The notes below the pieces were generated by a model that did not search any database, had not been told where the DNA came from, and was given only the letters and a program-made list of their open reading frames with translations. DNA of 64,000 nt from Hyalella azteca (lineage: Eukaryota; Arthropoda; Malacostraca; Amphipoda; Hyalellidae): positions 16,553 to 80,552 of the forward strand of contig NW_025932024.1 of assembly GCF_000764305.2 (NCBI RefSeq), given 5' to 3'. The translations under genes were made by a program, and so were the position numbers. Below, piece by piece: positions 1-23,800 of the stretch (position 1 is its first letter; each line of letters begins with the position of its first letter).

Positions 1-392
1 ACTATACACTAACACTGCCAAACTCAGAAGCACTCTAGATTTCATTGATTGCAATGAAATTTTTCAAAAATCGTTCAATCATAGATTCGAAGGATATTTA
101 TTGCTTTTCCTGCGGCATGTTTTCTCTGTAGGATAACAAACGAAAAATTACCTGATCACAAGTCGTCATAGTTCAAGTCTTTACCAAAAATGCTCCCACG
201 ACTGAGTCGACTGGGTTAGTCTTTGCGAAATTAGTGGACACTTTAGACTGAATATTCAAATGGCCCACTTTTATTAAACCTAATCACAATCAAGAGCAAA
301 TACAACAAACAAAATCTAAGAATCTTATTTTCCTTCACTTGATTTTCTTGTAGTCCAGAAGATCTTAACATCACAAAATAAACTCGACTCAC

Positions 393-12759
<12,367 letters not shown>

Positions 12760-13949
12760 GTCCAATCTATTTGGCAGCACACACGGTCGCCACCTCACAC
12801 ACTCACGTCTCGAACGCAACTACAACAAAAACAATACTGCCGATGCGTTTCTTCGATGCTGGACTATTTTTCAGCAGCCGGTTTGCTGGCGCAGTAATAA
12901 TGGCTGGAGGCTATCTATGATCATGCCCTTCGCTGCCTGCATGTGACTATGCCCATGTCCAAACGGGTCAGTCCGTTGGGTACTGCTTTTATAAATTATG
13001 CACGGCTTTAGGCTAAACCACTGATGAGCACAAAGGCACTCTTTGAGTCGTTAGTTGACTCATTCTTTGCACAAGTTCATATATTAGTTGAAGCATTTCT
13101 CAATTCTTGTGATACATTTCCGAAGCAAGTCTTCGGTTTTTTATTGCACAAGACGCGTAAATCACCTCCACATGGACGCCGCCCTCGTAAGGTTAGGTTC
13201 AACTTGATTAAATTTTACATTGCGTGAGGTTGCTATATTATTTTTTTAATTAAATAAAACTTAATCGCTCAAGAGTTGCCCCTGTAATGGACCAATAAGT
13301 ATTGAACTGACTTTCTTATCTGCATCAAAATACTTAATTGCATATACAAATACAAAGTTACTTGCAAAGCGAAGCTAGCTGGAGAGGCAATAGTTTTCAA
13401 CCAATATATATCATGGTTAAACTAATACAATTAGTTCCACCATGAATGTAAATGTTCGAATATGAGTACTTTAACGAATTTTTATAGTGACGATAAACTA
13501 CTTTTACTTTTCTGTAGCCACTCACAATAATAAAGGATAAATGAAACTCACTATTAACGGAACACACATCAATGCTCGACACACAAGGAATTTGTATATC
13601 TAAAATTGAATATCAACGTGGTCACACTGATTTCAAATCCTCAAGTGTGGGATAAAATATGCAAGTTCTGTAGTAGCAGTAACAACACACCATATGCAAC
13701 TAAAAGCTAGCAAATACAAATGCAATTTCAGATCTATAACACGCAAAAGTTATTGTGGCTGCGTGTTCTTGCTCGCCCCTATAAATTTCTAGTGCAGCAC
13801 TGAAACCAAAAACTTTCCAGAAAAAAACTATTATACTCTACTCATATATCGGTCAAAGTTTATACGTTTGAAGCCGGACCCGGGAAACTTGTACAAGGGC
13901 TAATCGGGCGTTCATCGAAGATACATATAGAATAGAAGTGTCTGCACTG
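12760..13949. other. Upstream region of ALDH4A1
   Basis: This should hold the 5' UTR and promoter of the minus-strand ALDH4A1 gene. I see no convincing TATA box within 120 bp of the ATG and no other gene. Confidence 0.4.
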
Positions 13950-14335
13950 AAGAAATAGGCCCATGGCCTATTGCCGGTTCTTGAATTTTTCGTGACTTGA
14001 TTCACAAGGGATCCGGGCTTTGGAACCCGATCTTTCCATAACTGACGATTGATTGAGATCGCTGCTGGACTTATTGCCAGGTCTGTAAGGTGCTAGGCAT
14101 TTTAAGACTGAACATATGCTCCTGCATAGCTTCGTCTAGTCTGTTCTTGAAGGCGTTCATACTCGGAGCGTCAATGATGCTACCAGGGAGGCTGTTCCAC
14201 ATGTCGGTGACTCGAAGCGAGAAGAAATGTTGTCGCATGGATGTGTTCCAACGCTGTTTTTTTAGTTTATAGCCGTGGCCCCTGGTGTTGGTTCTTGTTT
14301 CAAATTCTAGTAATCCTTCTGGGACCTTGTATAAG

Positions 14336-14422
14336 NNNNNNNNNNNNNNNNNNNNNNNNNNNNNNNNNNNNNNNNNNNNNNNNNNNNNNNNNNNNNNNNN
14401 NNNNNNNNNNNNNNNNNNNNNN
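14336..14422. other. Assembly gap (87 N)
   Basis: Run of N inside the LINE, next to a palindromic GTAGCG block that is probably hard to assemble. ORFs crossing it have no meaning. Confidence 1.
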
Positions 14423-14582
14423 GTAGCGGCTAATGTAGCGCGCTACATTTTACTGTAGCGGTAGCGGTAGCGCCCGTTACAATCTAGTGGGTGTAGCGGC
14501 AGCGGTAGCGCCCGCTACATTTAGAGCATGTAGCGGTAGCGGTAGCGCCGCTACATTTCCAAGTAGCGCTGCCCAGCTCTGC
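14423..14582. mobile_element. hAT-like terminal/subterminal repeat block inserted in the LINE
   Basis: Dense, partly palindromic repeats of gtagcggtagcg / cgctaccgctac. On the minus strand the outer end reads CAGAGCTGGGCAGCGCTAC, resembling hAT terminal inverted repeats (CAGxGxTGGGC). LINE sequence resumes just beyond it. The other end and any 8-bp target duplication would be in the gap. Confidence 0.55.
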
Positions 14583-14729
14583 GAGTGAGACGTCGATAAC
14601 TGAGGCTTGGAAGCTTCATAATCTCTATCTAATCTTTCCTCATAGGACTTGCCTTTCAAGCCCGGAATTATCCTTGTTGCACGACTTTGAACACTCAAAG
14701 GATAACTTTGCACGACTTTGAACACTCAC

Positions 14730-16347
14730 ACGACGTTTCCAAACTCAAGGTTCGGGCGCACGACATATCGTTTTGTGGTATTAATTTGGAATATTTTTTT
14801 CCTTTTTAGTAGAATCATGAGCAACTGAACAAAGGGGTGGAGATTTAAATACTTCAAAATATTATCATTTTATATTTATTTCACCATACGAAAATTGTAT
14901 TTATAAATAAAAATGTCAAGTTTCCATTAAATTTCAGTACGGGACTTGAATGTGGGTTTGAACGGGTCCGTTTAATTGACGTACTTTAGTTTCAAAATTG
15001 TTTATTTGATTCAGGATTTCAAATTGCAGGGATAACCCATCCCGGACAACTAACACTGGGATAAACGGCCAGTCGATCATATATTTTAAAAATATATTTT
15101 TCGTTTGCGTGTTAGAGGATGTGTTGCGCCATATGAGTGCGGATCCTCAACACCAAATGTGTCGGGACTTTGTCTGTACTCAACATTTATTTTTTAGAGC
15201 AGACTCAGTTATTGCTGCTAATCGTAAGCTGGAGAAAAATGAATTTAAACCCAATTTAAAAGTATATAATTTTTCTTTCGTAAATTAATCAAGATATAGA
15301 CAGTCGAATATCAGAGCGAGAATTGTATGAGGGTTTAGAACGGTTCACTCTTCAATTCACGTTACAGAAGGTATGTGAACTATTATCATAGCCGTGAAGA
15401 CGATTTGATAACGAAACTCGAATTATCGACGATAAGGTCCCCAATCTCACGAATATCGGGTCTCAAGCAGCGTGGGGTAAACCAGTTAATCTCATATATT
15501 TTGTATAAGCTATTGTATAGCGTGACGTTCAGTAACATATATTTAGATCAACTAACAAAACTGATCAAGTTAAATTAATCGAACGGTACAACTTGAAACT
15601 TAACACTATGTTATCATATTCTATATTCCCTTTCACGGGCAAGCGCTGAAATATCATGAAATCAAAATTTCAGATACCAGTTAAATAAAGTAAGAAGTAT
15701 TATACAAAATATTTATTCGTATATATTTTTTAAAAATTTTGCATATTGGAGGCTTATTTTGCACTTGAAGAATTTATCAAATGCGGTCACTACACGAAAT
15801 TTTGTTCTATAATTAAAATTTAGTTTATGCAGACGAAAAATTAATAACATAAAAATTTAATATAACTCAATTCAATCAAGTTACTTTAAATAATTGAATA
15901 TATATTTATACATCCGTCATTTAAAAAATGCAGAAAGAGCGTCAATATTGTCATCCAAGCTGAAACTTTAATTTTTGAGGATGGTAGGTGATAGGTGGTA
16001 ATGCTATGCATGGAACGATGATCAGATAATTAGTGATTGACTGATGATTAAGATAAGGAAGCCTCAAACCTAGAGCAGAAGCCATGGTGAGACTCTTTGT
16101 AACACGATTTCAAGTGACCATATTTGGTAACTTGCCCGTGAAAGGGTTAATTAATTAATTAATTTAAATTAACAACAGAATACGGATATCTGCACTAGTG
16201 GAGTTGAAGATTACGGTAACTACGCGAAAATAGGATTCCAAAATTGCCATAATTAACAATCCTGGGCAATGCGAGCTGAACTACGAGTCTATTATAATTG
16301 TTAAAATTAAAAGCATGGTTGCACGAATAGTGTTAGTTCAAGCATGA
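14730..16347. other. Intergenic, no supported gene
   Basis: AT-rich sequence between the LINE and the 3' end of the Ig gene. It holds a short (aatt)n stretch near 16150. No coding, RNA or repeat family was recognised. Confidence 0.5.
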
Positions 16348-19300
16348 TTAAAAGCACATGATGACCAAGACTTGAGACGAAGCGATGGGGTGGCCCTCTG
16401 GTGACCGTAGCTGACATTCGTAGGTGCCAGCGTCGCGGCTTCTGAATGCAGTGATGCGCAGAGCGTAAGTGTTGGGAGGAGGGACACGTAGCAATGATAT
16501 GCGCGGGTCAGACAACATCATCTTGCTGCCGTGCGACAGCATTTGCTCGGATTCTTCTCCATCGTCCGAGTACATGCGCTTCTTCCAGGTCAAGTTCTGA
16601 CAACAGAAAAACATCAATACTGATCAACAAGAAAACATTAATACTGATCTATTTAAAAAATGGTGTCCTAAATTCATATTATTATTTTTAACTACTCACA
16701 AAACCATCGTTACTATATATAACGCCGTGCCTCGTTTTAAGTGGGAAACACTATGCAAGACCAGACACAAAAAGAAATATCCTTGAAGTAGAGAATAATT
16801 TAGAAGGTACGTTTATAAGCAAATATCAATCGTACTTATAAATTTAAAGCTCCCCAATTTGCACGGAAGCCCATTGATTAGTTTTTTAGCAAAAATAATG
16901 TTTGGCTCGTTTCAATCACAGCCTCTTTATCACTGCTGACTTTCCTGATTTTTCCTCGATAAACTCACGTAACGGTGATAATACCACTAGAAAAAGCCGT
17001 TGAGTTGCGAATCGAAGGAAAATAGAGAGGGGAATATAGAAGGTTTTTCTGCCCTGAGTTTAACGTTTGTGTCATTCATAACAGGTTAAGGATCAAGTTG
17101 CATAAGCGCGCTGATAACACTGGAATTCATGAGGACGAACCATAGCTTTGTTTCTCCATACTAATGATCGGGGAAGACAATGGACTTCAAGAATGATGAG
17201 GGTATAAAAGTAAGAAGATAAAAAAGGCGCCGTTTAGTGCTAATCTCAAGAATCTGGCAGGTTCACATGGGGAAATTGAACAATGTTTCAACTTTAATTC
17301 CGGGATCAAGGGGCAACACAAAGAAGATCGATAATTTATTTCCTTCCGAATGGGTTTTCAAGATTAGTAAAATGAAAAAAAACACGGATAATTGTGAATA
17401 ATCAATCACTGTGAAAGCAGAGTCTCAAAGATTCTTCGCTAAAATGCTTAAAAGGTTCACCAGACGTAACGTCCGAAGTTTCCCTTTCACTGCCAACCAT
17501 TAGAACTTAACCTAATCGCCTCACACCGCTCACAGCCGGCAACACTCTCGCCGACGTTGTATGAGAACTACGATAAGAAGACCATTGTCTATGGATCATT
17601 GTGGCTCTCGTTGTCGTTCGTCACTGAACGTTACGATATCTCACATCAAAGCTGCCCATATCGTATAGAGTAGACAGCTTCATCAAATAAAATAACATTG
17701 AATAGATCATTATATTTTATTTCAACGACGAAATTTAAAATTCACTTCAAAGCAGTCCCAATCGAATAGACAGCTTCACTAAATAAAATAACATTAAATA
17801 GCCCATTTTATTTTAACGGATAAATTTGAAGCTAGCATAAAAGTTTCTCCTTTCGTTGCATCTCCATCAACTAAAATTTGATTGAACGCACATTTCATTA
17901 AAAAAAAACTAAATTTATTTCATTGGAACAGATTATTTTTTAAGAACTAAAGAGCTCTTAGAAAAATCAAATTGCTTTTCCACATTGATGTTACCTTCTA
18001 ATCTCAAAAAATACAATGCTGCAAATAATGAACGCAATCTTATCAATAGGAATTATGCTCTTACCTGTGTCTCGTTCGAATTAATTTCACACAGCAAGTC
18101 AACTTTCCCGTAGAGTTTAGGACATTCTGATGTTTTTGCGGAGATTTTAACTGCGTTCAAGTCGAACTCATCATCGTGTGTTGTGAGACCAATTTCGTTT
18201 TCATTGCTGATGACAGAAAAATTTGATTCGATAGTCACATTAGACACAGTAGAGATGCCTAGGAGCGTTGAAATTGACGGTGAATAAATCAAGTCTCCTT
18301 CAAAGGAAGCGGTGTCATATGAATCAAAATCTTGAAAAACGTCAATTTTTACAGGTTGCGGTGTAACACGAATGGAGTTTTGAGGGTTTTGTAATGGCTC
18401 TACAACTTCAGAAGAAATTACTTCCACTAAGTTGTCGAACAGTTTCGTCGTTCCTGAGAAGTTTTTAAAATCATCTTCATCGATATTAGCCAGGTCGCGA
18501 TGATCCGTTTGGTTGTTGAGATAAAGCAAATCCAAAAACCCGTTACGGAACTTTGTCTGATAGCTCGTTGGGATTTTATTTGGAGGATTTGAAGTGGTCA
18601 AATAGAAGTCGTCTGACCACGGAGCAAATTCACTGCTTCCAAGTGCAGATATTTCGTGCAATTCTTTGTTCAACTGATGCGAGGGACTTTGCAGGTATTT
18701 GCTTAAAAAATTCATAAGTTTCTGTACTCGGTCCGTAGAGTTCAAGTGAATCACAAACTCCGAAGATTCCAACTTTGCAGGAGGAGTCGTAGAAAATCGA
18801 ACGAAGAATGGAGCCAATTCTTGTGCGCGTGCGGAAACTTGCCTCTTGCCTATATCACTTCTGAAGATCAACGAAGGCGAAAGAAAATGTTGGGGCTTTG
18901 GGGTTGTTTTGACGTACAAATTTTGAATGGGATTTTGAGTGGTAAGTGGCAATGGAGCTGTCCATGAAGCAAATAAATTTGAAATTTTATCGAAAGACGG
19001 CAAATTTTCCTTGTCCATTTCAATTTGCGAGGCGATTGGTTGATGCAGGGGTTTCCAAGAACCATTATCATAAATTCCATCCTTTTGAAATGAAATATCT
19101 TTCAGTGGGGGGTACAATAAATTTTGTGCGGCAAGTTCTTTTCCGTATTGAGTCAATAATTTAGGCCTGTGCGAATCACCCCACACAATTTGTGGTTCAG
19201 GAAAAGTGGACTTACCAATTTTTTTGTCCGACGGTAAACTAGGCTTAGTTACTGGAGTAACTGTTGCCGAATTCCTTGTATCCAAAGTATTGTCAAGGAA

Positions 19301-19768
19301 CCTTATTGATTTTAACTTCTCGTTTGACAGCTCAGCATTGAACTTAGGGCTCATCGTGATGTGCCGCGCAGAAGGTACAAATGAAGAAGTCGTGTGATAT
19401 TTACCTACTGAAAATTGATTGTTGTTTTGCCAATTCATAGGAGGGAGTGAAAATCCTCGGTTAAATGATAACATATTTTGATGAAAGTTAGTGTTCATAA
19501 GATGTTTCAATTGCTCAGCAGGCGTGTTAAATCTTGTCGACAAACTTGCTGGACCACGAGCGTTGCTTGTATGTAACTTCGCCAGCATACTGGCGCCGGA
19601 CTGGAGATGAAGTGCTGATTGCGATATTGGATAATGAGTTCTTCTGATATTAACAATATTCAAGTTCGATGGAGGAGGAATGAGTCGAGTGGGAAGATGA
19701 TTGTTCTGACCATGAGCCCATTGTGTCTGTATAGTAAAAATCAGTAAGACGAATTTAATTCGTAACAT
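16348..19768 (-). CDS. Secreted protein with long low-complexity region and one C-terminal Ig domain
   Basis: Two coding exons, 19768-18065 and 16596-16348, joined in phase 0 (ACACAG/GTAAGA ... TTGTCAG/AACTTG), giving about 650 residues. The start is the first ATG and gives a signal peptide, MLRIKFVLLIFTIQTQWAHG. Residues about 21-540 are Asn/Ser/Thr/Pro-rich with no recognisable fold and several N-x-S/T sites. The Ig domain begins at CPKLYGKVDLLCE (first Cys, end of exon 1) and continues in exon 2 with LTWKKR (core Trp) and SRDAGTYECQLRSPEG (D-x-G-x-Y-x-C), ending in VLVIMCF. No transmembrane helix or GPI signal is convincing. The Ig part most resembles the V-set domains of arthropod Dpr-type neuronal proteins, but single-domain architecture with a 520-residue disordered N-terminus is not typical. 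A further 3' exon cannot be excluded. Confidence 0.85.
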
Positions 19769-19870
19769 TTTATGATATATTAATGATGAAACAAAAAATC
19801 CAGACAGACTGTTTATTTTATGGGCTGTTCCGCTACTGAAATGATGAAGATAGCAGGCTGTCGCAACGAG

Positions 19871-19876
19871 TATATA
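19871..19876 (-). promoter_or_regulatory. TATA-like box of the Ig-domain gene
   Basis: CACTATATACTCG lies about 100 bp upstream of the ATG on the minus strand. This would place a start site near 19840 and a 5' UTR of about 75 nt. AHSA1 starts 1.06 kb away on the other strand, so the two genes are head to head. Confidence 0.45.
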
Positions 19877-20823
19877 GTGCTTGACTGGAGCACCTTATGT
19901 GTCTACACCACCCGATGACAGTTGCAGACGAACTGACCGCTTTTAACGCTTTCGAAGAGTCGACGAAGACTACAAAGCTCTATTTCTGTACACAGCGGAG
20001 AAAATCCCGTAAAAAGTTTGGGTCACTATTATCAAAAGACGGTGGCCATTAATTTCGAAAGTGTAACAAATCTGAAATGCAGTAGCTGAATTAAGAAACG
20101 TGTACAGAGAAAGATTTCGAAAACGCAGTCGGGCACTGTGACCTATTGTGCGCAAAATTATTTGCTAAACTGCTTTCTCAAGTTCCTCGCTAAAAATTGT
20201 GTATAAACAAAAATTTTCAATTCAGCGCGGTTTGCTAGTAGTTCAGAACGGTAAATTGAATGAGTTTAATGTTATAATTGGTTTGTCAACTATGATGAAA
20301 TAAACATAATTAAAACAACAGCAATAAAACATCTCAATGATTAACCTAAAAAATTCATTTATAAGTAAAAATAAGACTTAATCATACATTTCGAAACCAA
20401 AATTATCAGTAATTTGTTTATATATTAATTTTTTTGTATATGCTTCCGTCAGTCACGTAATAAATTAATCCGGGAAAATTAATGACAATTATTGCTGTTG
20501 TATCACGTTTAGGTTATGCAATACGTTTGGTAAATCCATTCTGGATTTATTTTTATTAACGAAAGATGAATTTTTTGTTTCGATAATTTTGGGGAATTGC
20601 AAGATGGAGAAATTTCTGGAATATACTTGAATTATCGCAAGAGAAGTAGCGAGATTTTCGTACACACCTCGGAGGAAAACGTGCCTGGCGTCTGTCAAGT
20701 GAGGAGCTCCGACACGTCGTGTGGACTGTGGTCGATTACTCGAATTGTTGTGAATTTTAAAGTCACAGCACGTTCGTGTGCTTATCTTTTCTTACGGTCT
20801 CTTTTTATTCTAATTTTTTTTAA
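19877..20823. other. Divergent intergenic region, Ig gene / AHSA1
   Basis: Holds the promoters of both genes. No TATA box is evident for AHSA1. A pyrimidine-rich stretch (tcttttcttacggtctcttt, about 20785-20805) lies just upstream of its ATG. Confidence 0.4.
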
Positions 20824-23800
20824 ATGGCTAAATGGGGAGAAGGTGACCCAAGATGGATCGTGGAAGACAGACCAGATGCTACAAATGTAAATAATTGGCA
20901 TTGGTAAGTTTAAAACGGTTACACCGGCGTCAATATTTATCTTTGGAGTAGGGGCGCGACTCACGATCGGGTAGTGGTAAATTCAAACGTGCCAATTGAA
21001 ATAGATGATATCTGACCTTATTGTCTTGTTTACCTACCAAGTAACACATTTGGACATCAGCATTACATGCTAATGATGCTATGCAGTATGCACATTGCAA
21101 TTGCACATTGAATTTAAACATTTACGCAGACAACGCAGTGCCTATACGGCTATACCTATTTTTTTAAATTGTTTGTATGGGCAATTGTACCTGTGTTCTA
21201 GGTTTTGAACTGATGATGGAGATCAGCAGATGGTCTCTGAAATGTTTCTCATTTAAGAAAAGATGAACTTTTTGATGATTTCCTTTGCTTTTAAATTCCT
21301 AGTCTTCTACATTTTGCAGAGATGTTTGAGCAGCTAAATTGATCAAAATATTATAAAACTAAAAATAATGGCATAAAGCCATAAAGTAACATTATTACTA
21401 TCTATGTATTTTGTATATGATGTAAATTGTAACATGAAGCTAGTTAAGAAATCATACATTTACTATCTCTAAAAAATCTCTGAAAAAATGTGTGAAAAGT
21501 GAGACTAAGATTTTTCAAAAGTTCCTCTGCTAAGGCCTGTAGGGTAAACGCGGTATATTCCGACACTTTAAGGACGCATCGAGAAATGAAAAACTATAAA
21601 AAAAAACGTATGCGTTACGTAAGTTCTGTTGCCTTCACATGACTCTCAAAACACTTCACTACGCGTCAGCAATGATGAAACGTCACAAAATGTTGCCATA
21701 TTTATTAAAAAGCAAAACGTTTTGTTGAAGATCGCGCATAGTTGCGGTCATGTCAAAGCGGTCAGACTGCATTAACGTGTGCTGAACTTACAGTAGACAA
21801 AAATTTTATTGTTGCCGTTTGACTGTTTAAGGGTAAAATTACAAATTTGGGGTAACACGTGCATGGACTTTGTAAATAAATTCGCACCTCGTAAATGGCT
21901 TTTCATGGCCGAGATATGGAACTCACGGCTCAGTGAAATGGAATCACGGCTCGTAGAAATGGAATCACGGCTCAAAAAATTCAGTCGCGGCTTGCCAAGT
22001 AGATATATTCCATGCCTGGTTTACCCTAGCTAGAAAAATATTTGCCGTGTTAAAAATTTTACTTGCATAAAAGTTGCACACAAGTGTTGGCTTAAAAATG
22101 TGATTGACTGAATTTGTGTAGCTCATTCCAAAAAAAGGCAGCCATTTCTGCAAGTTGGGGTAATAAGGGACAACCCTAAAAATTCATTCACAGTAGAACC
22201 TTGATTAGCAAAGGCTCCAGTTCATAGTGGCAAAGCAGAGAGTTTTTTACACTCTCCCTTGAGTTCATTTTTGAGTCCTATAAGTAGACCAGTAAAGTAT
22301 CATGGATACCAGCATTATCTTACATAAGAAATTAGTTTAAGTCTTGAATAAATAAGGAAATTAGAAATGAACTGATTTTAAAAATCTCTGGTTTGTCACT
22401 ATGCTCCTGTATTGCTCCAGTTTACCAAAAAATCAATTAGGGTAAACATAGTATATTCCGTCACATTAAGGACACATCAAGAAATGAAAAACTATAAAAA
22501 TAACCGTATGCGTTACTCAAGTTCTGTTTGCTTTATGTGACTCTCAAAACACCGCACTACGCGTCAGCAGGGGAGGAAAAGATCTACTCTGTGAGCCGCG
22601 ACTGGATTTTTTGAGCCGCGAAATAACGAATTTTCAAGCCGTAAACCTATTTCTCAAGCCGTGGAAAGCCATTCTTGAACCGCAAAGTTGCGAACTCTTG
22701 GCGGCGATGGCAGGAGCACAGCGCGCGATCACGATTTAACTGGATTATTTGAGCCGCGAATTAACAAATTTTTAAGCCGTAAACCTATTTCTCAAGCCAT
22801 GGAAAGCCATTCTTGAACCGCAAACTTGCGAGTTGCAAACTCTTGGCGGCGATGGCATACGCGCAGATCACGAATAGCTAAGCTCAAATTTTGCCCGAGA
22901 AATAGCAGTTAAACATTATTCCTTAATTCACATGTATTTTAGTTCATGCTAATGCCTACCTTACAATATTATAAATATAAAAATATAACACAATTTTACT
23001 AAAGTCTGAGAGGCAAGTGTATGGTCCTCATTTTTGACATAACGTTCGTGCTGCGGTCACAGTTTAATATATACGAGTATGCATAGTGACAAACCAGAGA
23101 TTTTTTAGAATCAGTTCATTTCTAACTTCCTCATTTACCCAAGATTTAAATCAATTTCTTATGTATGATAAGGCTGGTATCCAGGATACTTTACTGGTCT
23201 ACAGTCTACTTATGGGACTCAAAAATGAACTTGAGAGAGAGTCTAAAAAACTCTCTGCTTTGCCACTATGCGAGTATGGCGAGAGCATGGTACTAAACCG
23301 CAGACAACAAAAACAATTCACCTGCAATGAAATATAAGCTCATACAGAATATCTTAAAAAGGCTACCTTATAGCTACGACTAATACAATTAAAGAAATGA
23401 AAAATCCTTAACATGATGTGCCTTTTTTATGAGCAATTTAAGATGTGTGTTTTGTGATTCTAGGCAAAAATCCATTTGCAACAATAAACATCTTTTAAAA
23501 ATTTCAGCTTTTTTAATTGAAGGTAAATGTGAGTTAATTTGCATTTAGAAAATATTTAGACCAACATGAAATTTTGTAGATAGGCCTGCTCTACACACAG
23601 CTCGTTTCACAGGCTCACAATGTTTACAAATGCTTAGGCCATACATTAAAAAATACACACAAATGCTTAGGCCATACATATATTCAAAGTGCGCATCATT
23701 TATTTTTAATTCAAATGGGAACAAGCATGATGGAAGACCTATTTGTTTGTCAAACTTCAAGGAATAAATGAGAAAATAAACTTCCTATAATGCTAAATTC

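Larger units (their letters stand above)
13950..14729 (-). mobile_element. 5'-truncated LINE (CR1/L2/jockey-like), interrupted
   Basis: The minus strand encodes the C-terminal end of a non-LTR retrotransposon ORF2: RATRIIPGLKGKSYEERLDR (14640-14700 region), and after an interruption RVTDMWNSLPGSIIDAPSMN, then AFKNRLDEAMQEHMFSLKM (14100-14220). It ends in the family tail containing taggcccatggccta near 13957. The body is split by an 87-base gap (14336-14422) and a block of GTAGCG palindromes (14423-14582). Three further copies of the family occur at 45.1-46.2, 54.6-54.9 and 58.0-58.5 kb. Confidence 0.85.
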
